A stretch of 12,862 nt of DNA from Halobacteriales archaeon QS_9_70_65 (GTDB taxonomy: Archaea; Halobacteriota; Halobacteria; Halobacteriales; Haloarculaceae): the NCBI GenBank assembly GCA_003023535.1, contig PXSC01000044.1, positions 1 to 12,862 on the forward strand, read 5' to 3'. Below are positions 1 through 5,502 of the stretch, one piece after another. Every line of letters begins with the position of its first letter. Position 1 is the stretch's first letter. A model generated the notes under the pieces. That model did no database searches and had not been told where the DNA came from. It saw only the letters and a list, made by a program, of their open reading frames with translations. The translations under genes and the position numbers were made by a program.

Positions 1-1
1 G

Positions 2-331
2 CTGACCAGCTACGTGATGGTCGAGGCCGACGGGACCGCCGCCATCGAGCGGGCGCTGGAGGACATCCCCCACGCCCGCAGCCTCGTCCCCGGCGAGTCT
101 TCTCTCGCCGAGGTCGAACACTTCCTCAGCCCCAAGCCGGACGTCGAGGGCATCGCCGAAGGCGACATCGTCGAGTTGATCGCCGGGCCGTTCAAAGGCG
201 AGAAGGCCCAGGTCCAGCGCATCGACGAGGGCAAAGACCAGGTCACCGTCGAGCTGTACGAGGCGACCGTTCCCATCCCCGTGACGGTCCGCGGCGACCA
301 GATTCGGGTGCTGGATTCCGAAGAGCGCTAA
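2..331 (+). CDS. spt5: Transcription elongation factor Spt5 (archaeal NusG homologue), C-terminal part
   Basis: Spt5 binds the clamp of the archaeal RNA polymerase, with Spt4 as partner, and makes transcription processive. The reading frame is open from base 2, so the gene starts outside the window and about 110 residues are visible. The first residues ([10 protein letters not shown]) match the end of the NGN domain, which contacts polymerase. The second half is a KOW domain, seen as the stretch from [16 protein letters not shown] to RGDQIRVL. The frame ends with TAA at 329-331, and an inverted repeat overlaps the stop. An in-frame ATG at 14 is internal to the NGN domain and is not a credible start. 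In other archaea this gene often follows secE, which would lie upstream of the window. Identification rests on recognising the family motifs and is considered secure. Confidence 0.93.
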   Translation: MTSYVMVEADGTAAIERALEDIPHARSLVPGESSLAEVEHFLSPKPDVEGIAEGDIVELIAGPFKGEKAQVQRIDEGKDQVTVELYEATVPIPVTVRGDQIRVLDSEER

Positions 332-340
332 ACGCTCTTC
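320..340 (+). terminator. Inverted repeat overlapping the spt5 stop codon
   Basis: Arms GAAGAGCG (320-327) and CGCTCTTC (333-340) are perfectly complementary around a 5-nt loop that holds the stop codon. It may be a terminator or transcript-end stabilising hairpin. No strong T-run follows, so a termination role is inferred only from position. Confidence 0.35.
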
Positions 341-343
341 GAC

Positions 344-513
344 GTCTCGTTCGTTCGCTTCGCTCACTCACGAGACCAGTGAGGAGCGGTGAGCGAAGCG
401 AACCGTTCCTCTGAGTAGTCGAGCGGGGAGCGGTAGCGACCCGCGAGACAGTGAGGAGCGCTGAAAGCGCTCCTCAAGCAGTTCGAGCGGGGAGCGGTAG
501 CGACCCGCGAGAA
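344..513. repeat. Repeat-rich spacer: nested inverted repeats and a 30-bp direct repeat
   Basis: The spacer between spt5 and the zinc-finger gene is built of short repeats. A perfect 15-bp inverted repeat pairs 353-367 with 389-403. Arms 344-350 and 370-376 form a second inverted repeat. A 10-bp perfect hairpin occupies 453-475 with loop GAA at 463-465. A 30-bp direct repeat lies at 419-448 and again at 483-512, 64 bp apart. All carry the GAGCG/GCGAGC-type words common in haloarchaeal spacers. There are only two direct copies, so this is not a CRISPR array. No gene is evident here. Confidence 0.7.
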
Positions 514-533
514 TATTCCGAAGAGTGCTCCGA

Positions 534-848
534 CTACCCGCCTGACCCGTCGAACGACGCCGGGTCGACGTCGTCCAGTCGCTCGACGACCGCCTCGACG
601 TCGACGGCCGCCTCGAGGGCCTCGACGACCGACTCCCGCTCGCGGACGTCGTCGGCGTCCGCGTCGTAGGCCTGCATGTACTCGACGCGAGAGTGTTCCT
701 CGAAGGCGTGCCGGATGGCGAAGTAGCCGTCCGGGAGTACCGTCTCGCAGACCGCACACCGGTGTTCGTGCTCGTCGGCCTGGTGTGCCAGCAGCCTCTC
801 GGCGCCCCCGGCGCCGTAATCGCACCCCTCGATCGCGCAGGCCCACAT
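534..848 (-). CDS. Small protein with two C2H2-type zinc fingers
   Basis: The 104-residue product has two classical zinc-binding modules in its first half. The first is Cys4-X4-Cys9-X12-His22-X4-His27 and the second is Cys31-X2-Cys34-X12-His47-X4-His52. An acidic helical tail follows, rich in Asp and Glu, and the protein ends in a short DGSGG stretch. I recognise it as the type of small conserved zinc-finger protein found in haloarchaea, but know no assigned function. Nucleic-acid or protein binding is the reasonable guess. The ATG at 848 is favoured because a TATA-like element (RC of 873-877) lies about 27 nt upstream, which fits a leaderless transcript. It is convergent with spt5 and divergent from the PHP-domain gene at 1094. 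Confidence 0.8.
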   Translation of the reverse strand: MWACAIEGCDYGAGGAERLLAHQADEHEHRCAVCETVLPDGYFAIRHAFEEHSRVEYMQAYDADADDVRERESVVEALEAAVDVEAVVERLDDVDPASFDGSGG

Positions 849-871
849 GCCGAAAGCGTGTGCGGGCGGCG

Positions 872-878
872 GCTTAGC
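872..878 (-). promoter_or_regulatory. Candidate TATA element for the zinc-finger gene
   Basis: On the minus strand this reads GCTAAGC, centred about 27 nt before the ATG at 848. That is the spacing expected if transcription begins at the start codon. The match to the haloarchaeal TATA consensus is weak. Confidence 0.3.
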
Positions 879-896
879 TCTGCCGTTGCGACTCGG

Positions 897-1041
897 GGCC
901 GTGTTTACTCACGTGAGAGCCGGCCGGTCGGCCGGCCTTGGGGAACTCGAACGGGGCCGACCGCTCGCGGAGCGAGCGGGAGGGGGCGTTCGGAAACACC
1001 ACCGTCACCGCCGAAAGACGCTGACCCCTCTTCGTCAAATA
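897..1041 (+). repeat. Dispersed intergenic repeat, copy 1 (short form)
   Basis: This spacer shares long blocks with 7347-7630 in the same orientation. Shared blocks are GGCCGTGTTTA (897-907), GAGAGCCGGCCG (915-926), a 24-bp identical block (946-969), a 21-bp identical block (973-993) and ACACCACCGTCACCG (996-1010). It contains a GC-only inverted repeat with 8-bp arms 919-926 and 929-936. It lies between the divergent zinc-finger and PHP genes, and its 3' edge is about 55 bp before the PHP start. The weak antisense ORF across it resembles the antisense ORF across copy 2 only because the DNA is repeated. Confidence 0.75.
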
Positions 1042-1093
1042 CGACCGGGCCCGGAACCGGAACGGCTAACTGGTACGGTCGGCAGCCGGGCCC

Positions 1094-1861
1094 ATGGACG
1101 ATGCAGACGGCGAGTTCTGCGTCGACGCCCACGTGAAAGTACTCGACGAGGCGGTCGTCGAGCGGGCCAAGGCCCGCGGCCTCGACGCCGTCGTGTACGC
1201 ACCGCACTTCACCCGGCTACCGGACGTCCGGGCCCGTGCCGAGCGGTTCTCCGACGCCGAGCTGCTCATCGTGCCCGCACGGGAGGTGTTCACCGGCGAC
1301 TGGCGGCACCGCAAGCACGTCCTCGCCGTCGGGCTCACCGACCCCGTGCCGGACTTCATCACGCTGGAGGCCGCGATGGCGGAGTTCGACCGCCAGAATG
1401 CGGCCGTTCTCGCGCCGCACCCCGAGTTCGCGACGGTGAGTCTCGCGGCCCACGACCTGCGGGCCCACCGCGACCGGATACACGGCCTCGAGGTGTACAA
1501 CCCCAAGCACTTCGGCAGCCACAACGACCGGGCCCGCGAGCTGGCCCGCGAGTTCGACCTGCCGGCGTTCGGCTCCTCGTACGCCCACCTGCCCGGGACC
1601 ATTGGGGAGGTCTGGACGGCCTTCGAGAAGCCGCTGGAGACGGCTTCGGAGCTGGCGGCGGCGCTGCGGTCTGACGCTCCCCGGCGCGTCTGCCGCCGAG
1701 ACGGCGCCGACCACCAGCTGCGGTGTGCCGCGGAGTTCGGCCACCTCTTCTACGAGAACACCTGGGGGAAGGTCGACCGCCTGTTCCTCTCGGGCACCGA
1801 GCCGACCCACCCCACCCATATCGCCTACGACGGCACCTTCGACGATGTGGCCGTCCACTGA
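1094..1861 (+). CDS. PHP-domain metal-dependent phosphoesterase-like protein
   Basis: The 255-residue protein resembles the PHP (polymerase and histidinol phosphatase) superfamily, which hydrolyses phosphoesters using clustered metal ions. Visible candidate ligands are Asp11-Ala-His13 near the N-terminus, His38 in the YAPHF motif, Glu64 in PAREVF, His75 in KHVLAVG, and His109 in LAPHPEF. GLEVYN and SSYAH motifs follow. The usual HxH pair is not intact, because position 15 is Lys, so metal binding may differ from typical members. The C-terminal 60 residues carry a separate conserved-looking segment ending with FDDVAVH. The ATG at 1094 starts just before the first metal motif. A weak TATA-like CTAACT (1066-1071) would give a leaderless message. 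The substrate is unknown. Confidence 0.78.
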   Translation: MDDADGEFCVDAHVKVLDEAVVERAKARGLDAVVYAPHFTRLPDVRARAERFSDAELLIVPAREVFTGDWRHRKHVLAVGLTDPVPDFITLEAAMAEFDRQNAAVLAPHPEFATVSLAAHDLRAHRDRIHGLEVYNPKHFGSHNDRARELAREFDLPAFGSSYAHLPGTIGEVWTAFEKPLETASELAAALRSDAPRRVCRRDGADHQLRCAAEFGHLFYENTWGKVDRLFLSGTEPTHPTHIAYDGTFDDVAVH

Positions 1862-2020
1862 TACTGACTGCCACGAGTCAGCACCGAGATAACCGTCCGA
1901 CTGCGAATGAACGTCTCGGCAGCCAGTTAGGTGGTTGCTACGTGGCCCTGAGAAGACGCTTCAGATTCCGCGACCGCCCCCAGGTTTTTTTACGTGGTGG
2001 CTAATACCGTGTTAGCAAGG
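1862..2020. other. Spacer between the PHP gene and the CHAT block
   Basis: No gene was found in this stretch. Its only notable element is a run of seven T at 1985-1991. On the plus strand this could act as an archaeal oligo-T terminator for the upstream PHP gene, as the TATA element of the next transcript, or both. Confidence 0.5.
1983..1994 (+). promoter_or_regulatory. T-rich promoter element upstream of the CHAT block
   Basis: GGTTTTTTTACG is the most AT-rich stretch in this spacer. Transcription starting about 27 nt downstream would begin near 2016, only a few bases before the ATG of a 37-codon ORF at 2021. It would lie about 110 nt before the CHAT gene start at 2127. The T-run could instead terminate PHP transcription. 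Confidence 0.4.
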
Positions 2021-2134
2021 ATGAGTCGGTCGGTCGGCCACCGGGAGACGTTCGTATCCCAGCCGAGCGACTGCGAACCGGAGCGTGAACGGGTGCTACA
2101 CCCGGCACTTTCGACGAGGGGACGTCATGGGTGA
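2021..2134 (+). CDS. Possible 37-codon leader ORF overlapping the CHAT gene start
   Basis: ATG at 2021 opens a 37-residue frame beginning MSRSVGHRETFV and ending at TGA 2132-2134, five bases past the last base of the CHAT ATG (2127-2129). It lies close to the expected transcription start of the upstream T-rich promoter. Translation of it would bring ribosomes to the internal SD-like GAGGGG at 2116-2121 and so couple to the CHAT gene. The peptide has no recognisable family. It may simply be an untranslated leader. Confidence 0.3.
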   Translation: MSRSVGHRETFVSQPSDCEPERERVLHPALSTRGRHG

Positions 2135-4337
2135 CGGCTCGGACGTCGACGACATCGTCCCGCGGTTCAACTCGGCGTTCGGATGCGCGGGGCTTCACGT
2201 CCGAGACCCCATCGAGGACGTCCGGACACAGCTGTTCACCGACGGTCCGGTCGACCCGACGCCCACCTCGACGGGAGGCTTCGTCTATCCCGTCGATAGC
2301 GCCGTCGAAGTGACGGCGACGCGGCTCCGGACGCCGTTTCTGCTGAACATCTGGGTCCGGGACCTCGACGGGAACGTCGTCGCGGAGTGTAACGCAGACG
2401 GGAGCCCGGTCGAGGTGCCCGCCGGCAGCTACACGCTAGAGTTCAACAGCCTCCCGATGAAGCTGTACGCTCGGGTCGACGACGCTGGCTTCCACGTCGT
2501 CCCCGGCGGGGAGTCGGTCGACCTGCTCTTCGACCCCGACACCGAAATCCGGGTCGGGGCGCGGTCGTTCCACTCCCAGCCGGGCCGGACGCTGACGACG
2601 ACCAGTGACCCGCGCGACCTGATGGATGCCGTCTCGTTGTTCGGAAACGCGATGAAGACGTGGTCGGCCGAACGGACGTTCCCGACGCTTCGAGGCCATC
2701 CTCCACTGCTCGAGTTGGCCGACGAACCGGACCTGCCGGGCGGCGCCACACCGCCGGACAACGGGATTCGACTCACGGTGCCGGCGGCCCACGGGTGGCT
2801 CTACCCGGCCGTCCCGCTCGCGTACTGGCTTGGCGCGACCGTCGAGCCAGGGGAGCCGGCGCTACACGTCGACGGCTGGACGTATCCGCTGGGTATCGCC
2901 GGCGGGTACGACGGCGATACGAGGCGGGAAGCGTTCGAACGGCACGTCCGGGACATCCTGCAGTTCACCTTCCAGTTCGATTGTGCGGTCCGGGAGTTCT
3001 ACGACGTCGAGCTGGACGTCGAGCGGCGGATCGAATCGGCCGGACTCCGGCTTGACCTCGACCGCCTGGCCGAGGCGTCGCTGGCCGACAGAACGCGGAC
3101 CTACCTCGAGTTGGACGAATCGTTCGAGAGCCTCGAGGAGAAGATCGGCCGACCGGACTGGCGGCTCACCGCCGACGTGGAAGCGGAGCCACGACGAGCG
3201 ACGACGACGCCGTTCCTCGCCCGCGACCTCGCCGTCGTTCGGTGCCCGTCGGAATCGGTCATCGCAAACGCGACACGGGAAGCGACGAACCGGAACGTCT
3301 TCACTCGGTCCGGTGTGACGGGTGGTCCGGGGACGGAAGCGGCTGGCAGCGCGCTCACCCGGTCTTCATCATCCTCGAGCCAGGGTGAGACGACGGACCG
3401 CGAGCGCGTTCTCGACCTGCCGGAGGTCGAGAGCATGTCTCAGGCGTGGGTCGGCGAGGGCTTCGCGGTCGGCGCCGCGAAGGCGACGACGAGGTCGTAC
3501 CTCCAGCGGCTCGAGAAGCGCGCCGAGGGCAGCTCCCGCATCGGTGTCGACGTCGTCGTCAACGACGCGGAGATGGCCGAGGAGGCCGACGTCTCCGACA
3601 TCTACGGCACGCGGGAGCATCTGGACTTCGACATCGACCTCCATCAGGGGCTCACGACGTCGGAGCTCACGGCGGTGTTCGAACGCGACACCGACTTCGT
3701 CCACTACATCGGCCACGTCGACCCTGAGGGCTTCGACTGCACCGACGGCCACCTCGACGTAGGACGGGTCGGCGAGGTCGGCGTAGACACGTTCGTCCTG
3801 AACGCCTGCTCGTCGTACGAGCAGGGCCGACGACTCGTCGACGACGGCGCCATCGCCGGCGTCGTCACGCTCAACGACGTCATCAGCTCGATGGCGACGA
3901 AGATCGGTCGAACGATTGCTCGCCTCCTGAACTACGGATTCCCGGTCGGAGCCGCGACGAACCTGGTCCAGGACACGATGTTCTCTGGCGAGCACTACGC
4001 AGTCGTGGGCGACTCGAACGCGACGCTTGCTCAATCAACGGGCGGAGCACCGGAAGTCAAGTACGTTGACATTGGCGACAACGGAAAATTTGAAGTGAAA
4101 ATAAAAAAGTTCGCAAACGGGACACACGGCACCGGCTCACTGTTTACGCCACAACTGGATACTGCTGAGTCTCGTCATATCGCGCCGGGAGAATTCGGTA
4201 CGTGGGACGTGGCTGACGAGTCGCTTGCAGAAGCACTCAATAGCCGGATGGCGCCGATAATCGCTGATAATGAATTTTACTGGTCTAACAACGTTTCCGT
4301 GTCGGAACTACGTAGCCGCATCCGGAATTTCGAATAG
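2127..4337 (+). CDS. CHAT-domain (caspase-like) protease-type protein
   Basis: The 736-residue protein ends in what looks like a CHAT domain, the caspase-fold cysteine peptidase module. The candidate catalytic pair is His530 in the FVHYIGH motif and Cys561 in VLNACSSYEQG. It is followed by the family-like GAIAGVVTLNDV and the late YAVVGDSNATLAQ block. Residues 45-120 look like a beta-rich domain (VYPVDSAVEVTA to KLYARVDD). The middle third is of unknown fold, and a Ser-rich linker lies near residues 405-425. The last 100 residues are encoded in AT-richer DNA and may be a later addition. ATG 2127 is preferred because GAGGGG sits 5 nt upstream. GTG 2085 is an in-frame alternative that would add 14 residues. 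Family knowledge says CHAT proteins cleave protein partners, some in immune systems. The target here is unknown. Confidence 0.7.
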   Translation: MGDGSDVDDIVPRFNSAFGCAGLHVRDPIEDVRTQLFTDGPVDPTPTSTGGFVYPVDSAVEVTATRLRTPFLLNIWVRDLDGNVVAECNADGSPVEVPAGSYTLEFNSLPMKLYARVDDAGFHVVPGGESVDLLFDPDTEIRVGARSFHSQPGRTLTTTSDPRDLMDAVSLFGNAMKTWSAERTFPTLRGHPPLLELADEPDLPGGATPPDNGIRLTVPAAHGWLYPAVPLAYWLGATVEPGEPALHVDGWTYPLGIAGGYDGDTRREAFERHVRDILQFTFQFDCAVREFYDVELDVERRIESAGLRLDLDRLAEASLADRTRTYLELDESFESLEEKIGRPDWRLTADVEAEPRRATTTPFLARDLAVVRCPSESVIANATREATNRNVFTRSGVTGGPGTEAAGSALTRSSSSSSQGETTDRERVLDLPEVESMSQAWVGEGFAVGAAKATTRSYLQRLEKRAEGSSRIGVDVVVNDAEMAEEADVSDIYGTREHLDFDIDLHQGLTTSELTAVFERDTDFVHYIGHVDPEGFDCTDGHLDVGRVGEVGVDTFVLNACSSYEQGRRLVDDGAIAGVVTLNDVISSMATKIGRTIARLLNYGFPVGAATNLVQDTMFSGEHYAVVGDSNATLAQSTGGAPEVKYVDIGDNGKFEVKIKKFANGTHGTGSLFTPQLDTAESRHIAPGEFGTWDVADESLAEALNSRMAPIIADNEFYWSNNVSVSELRSRIRNFE

Positions 4338-4358
4338 ACGCGTCCGGACGCTTCTATT
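4333..4358 (+). terminator. Inverted repeat spanning the CHAT stop codon
   Basis: Arms 4333-4345 and 4346-4358 are complementary over 13 bp with one mismatch, centred on the palindrome GCGTCCGGACGC. The TAG stop (4335-4337) lies in the left arm and the right arm ends CTTCTATT. A transcript-end role is plausible for the plus-strand gene. Confidence 0.4.
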
Positions 4359-4442
4359 ACAATGCTGATTGCCGCACCGAAGCCGTAGAGTCCCGTTGGC
4401 TACTTATCGAACTGCAGCAATCGGCGATCCTATCGTGTACAG

Positions 4443-4577
4443 TTACGGACCAGCCCCGTCGTTACCTATCGCCACCACGGTCCCGGCCTGCGACAGCAGC
4501 AGCATCATCGTGAACAGGACGCCGGTCATCTTGGGGTGCTCCGCCAGCCACGTAACAGCCTTGTTGTCGTCGGACAT
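4443..4577 (-). CDS. 44-residue single-helix membrane peptide (DUF7503-like)
   Basis: A short frame starting at ATG 4577 encodes MSDDNKAVTWLAEHPKMTGV followed by a hydrophobic stretch LFTMMLLLSQAGTVVAIG and a short tail ending GAGP. The composition, with a polar N-terminus, an AEHPKM motif, one predicted membrane helix and a QAGT motif, matches a small haloarchaeal family that I recall as DUF7503. Its function is unknown. The minus-strand TATA-like TTTATTTA (RC of 4603-4610) is about 28 nt before the ATG, which fits a leaderless message and supports the gene being real. It is convergent with the CHAT gene, with a 105-bp gap. The family name is from memory and needs a profile search. Confidence 0.72.
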   Translation of the reverse strand: MSDDNKAVTWLAEHPKMTGVLFTMMLLLSQAGTVVAIGNDGAGP

Positions 4578-4601
4578 GACAACCTAACACAGGCGGGCAC
4601 G

Positions 4602-4610
4602 GTAAATAAA
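4602..4610 (-). promoter_or_regulatory. TATA box of the 44-residue membrane-peptide gene
   Basis: Read on the minus strand, the element is TTTATTTAC, centred about 28-29 nt before the ATG at 4577. This is the standard archaeal TATA-to-start distance if the RNA has almost no leader. It is the best TATA match in the window. Confidence 0.55.
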
Positions 4611-4802
4611 GCTATCCTAAGATTTAAGAGGTGTTACCAAACCGCAAACATCCAAGTGATCACCTCAGAGCCGCTGAGGGTGCCAAAAACGGCATCGAAC
4701 GCTCGCAAGACGCGTGGCAGACGTTATTACTCCTCCGATGTGCCGTACGTCCGGTGTGGGCGCGACGTATCATCCTATGTATGAAAGACCGGGCTGTACC
4801 GG

Positions 4803-4863
4803 GGGAGTCGCCGTGACTTGAACGCGGCCGCGATGGCCGGCGGAAAGTTAAGGGAGTCACCGT
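4803..4863 (+). repeat. Direct repeat flanking the oxidoreductase promoter
   Basis: GGGAGTCGCCGT (4803-4814) and GGGAGTCACCGT (4852-4863) match at 11 of 12 positions with starts 49 bp apart. The second copy directly abuts the TATA-like element and lies between it and the likely transcription start. The repeats could be operator half-sites, but this is inference. Confidence 0.35.
4844..4852 (+). promoter_or_regulatory. TATA-like element of the oxidoreductase operon
   Basis: AAAGTTAAG is centred about 29 nt before ATG 4877, the start of a 12-codon ORF. That spacing predicts a transcript beginning at or very near that ATG. Confidence 0.4.
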
Positions 4864-4876
4864 CATAGCAGAGACC

Positions 4877-4915
4877 ATGGTAGACACGCGGCGGGCGGAG
4901 GCGGAGCGGTCGTGA
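4877..4915 (+). CDS. 12-codon leader ORF overlapping the next start (GTGA)
   Basis: ATG 4877 reads MVDTRRAEAERS and stops at TGA 4913-4915, which overlaps the GTG start of the next gene at 4912 as GTGA. A Shine-Dalgarno-like GGAGG at 4897-4901 sits 10 nt before that GTG, inside the mini-ORF. The TATA-like element upstream places its ATG at the expected transcription start. The peptide may be a real translated leader that couples translation. Alternatively, a single-base indel split what was once a longer N-terminus. Confidence 0.35.
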   Translation: MVDTRRAEAERS

Positions 4916-5502
4916 GCTACACGCGCGGGACGTTCGCGGCGCTGGTCGACGCGATCGTGCCGGAGACGCCCGAGATGGAGTCGCGGGGACCGGAGCACAT
5001 TCCCGGGGGCCTCGAGGTGGGGCTGGAGGAGGCCGTCGTCGAGCGGGTCAACAACTTCGTCGAGACGCACGGGCTGGCGTCGCTGGCGGGCGACGCGGTG
5101 CCGTTGGCGCCGGCCGTCGCGGCGATGCTCGACGCCGCCGCCGCGGAACTGCTCGTCCGGCGGCGTGCCGAGGACGGCCTGCGGTCGCCCGACGAACCGT
5201 TTGCGGCGGGGCCGTTCTGTCGACTCTCGCGGCGGGACCGGCTCCGGGCGCTGCGACTCCTGGAAGACGACGGCGTCGTCGCGGCGCTGTCGGAACGGTT
5301 CGACGCCGCGGCGCTCGGGACGGTACAGTTCCTCGCCAGTTCGCTACCCATCCTCGTGGAGTTCGTCTACTACTCGGAGGCGACTGCCGACGACGGCGGG
5401 CGGTCCCTCGGCTGGCGGCAGGCGGGCTATCCCGGCCCCGCCGACGGCTACCCGGTGATGCTCGGCTACGAACTGGACGCTTTCGAGGAGAACGACTACT
5501 GA
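4912..5502 (+). CDS. Gluconate 2-dehydrogenase subunit 3 family protein
   Basis: The 196-residue protein matches the small subunit that accompanies membrane-associated GMC-type dehydrogenases, the Gluconate_2-dh3 family. Signature segments are the N-terminal FAALVDAIVPETPEM, a central LSRRDRLRALRLLEDD helix, and the C-terminal VEFVYYSEA to GWRQAGYPGPADGY block. In characterised relatives the small subunit assists or exports the FAD-binding catalytic subunit. No twin-arginine signal peptide is visible in this copy, so the usual export route is not supported here. The start is GTG 4912 with GGAGG 10 nt upstream. Its TGA overlaps the ATG of the next gene by one base, so the two are almost certainly cotranscribed and translationally coupled. 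Confidence 0.82.
   Translation: MSYTRGTFAALVDAIVPETPEMESRGPEHIPGGLEVGLEEAVVERVNNFVETHGLASLAGDAVPLAPAVAAMLDAAAAELLVRRRAEDGLRSPDEPFAAGPFCRLSRRDRLRALRLLEDDGVVAALSERFDAAALGTVQFLASSLPILVEFVYYSEATADDGGRSLGWRQAGYPGPADGYPVMLGYELDAFEENDY

Larger units (their letters stand above)
4620..4876. other. AT-richer divergent promoter spacer
   Basis: No convincing gene lies here. The spacer carries the minus-strand promoter of the small membrane peptide at its left and the plus-strand promoter of the oxidoreductase operon at its right. A 6-bp hairpin CCTCAG/CTGAGG (4663-4668, 4674-4679), the palindrome CGCGGCCGCG (4823-4832) and a direct repeat GGGAGTCRCCGT (4803-4814 and 4852-4863) are present. Confidence 0.5.

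Noticed and set aside
419..512. Possible CRISPR array
   Set aside because: There are only two direct copies with one unit between them, surrounded by other inverted repeats, and no cas genes nearby.
905..1207. Antisense ORF over repeat copy 1, similar to an ORF at 7355-7633
   Set aside because: The shared peptide (GGVSERPLPLA and RAVGPVR) follows from DNA repetition. The frames include GC-rich spacer, are interrupted differently, and have no start or promoter support.
847..1674. 275-codon plus-strand frame over the repeat and PHP gene
   Set aside because: It has an Arg/Pro-rich composition, overlaps the PHP gene in another frame, and shows no recognisable domain.
4536..4816. Plus-strand frames of 61-82 codons in the AT-richer spacer
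   Set aside because: No family resemblance was seen, and they overlap two promoters and the opposite-strand small membrane-peptide gene.
4800..4835. Possible tRNA T-arm on the minus strand (CCGCG-TTCAAGT-CACGG)
   Set aside because: The stem has a mismatch, and no matching acceptor, D-arm or anticodon arm could be folded upstream.
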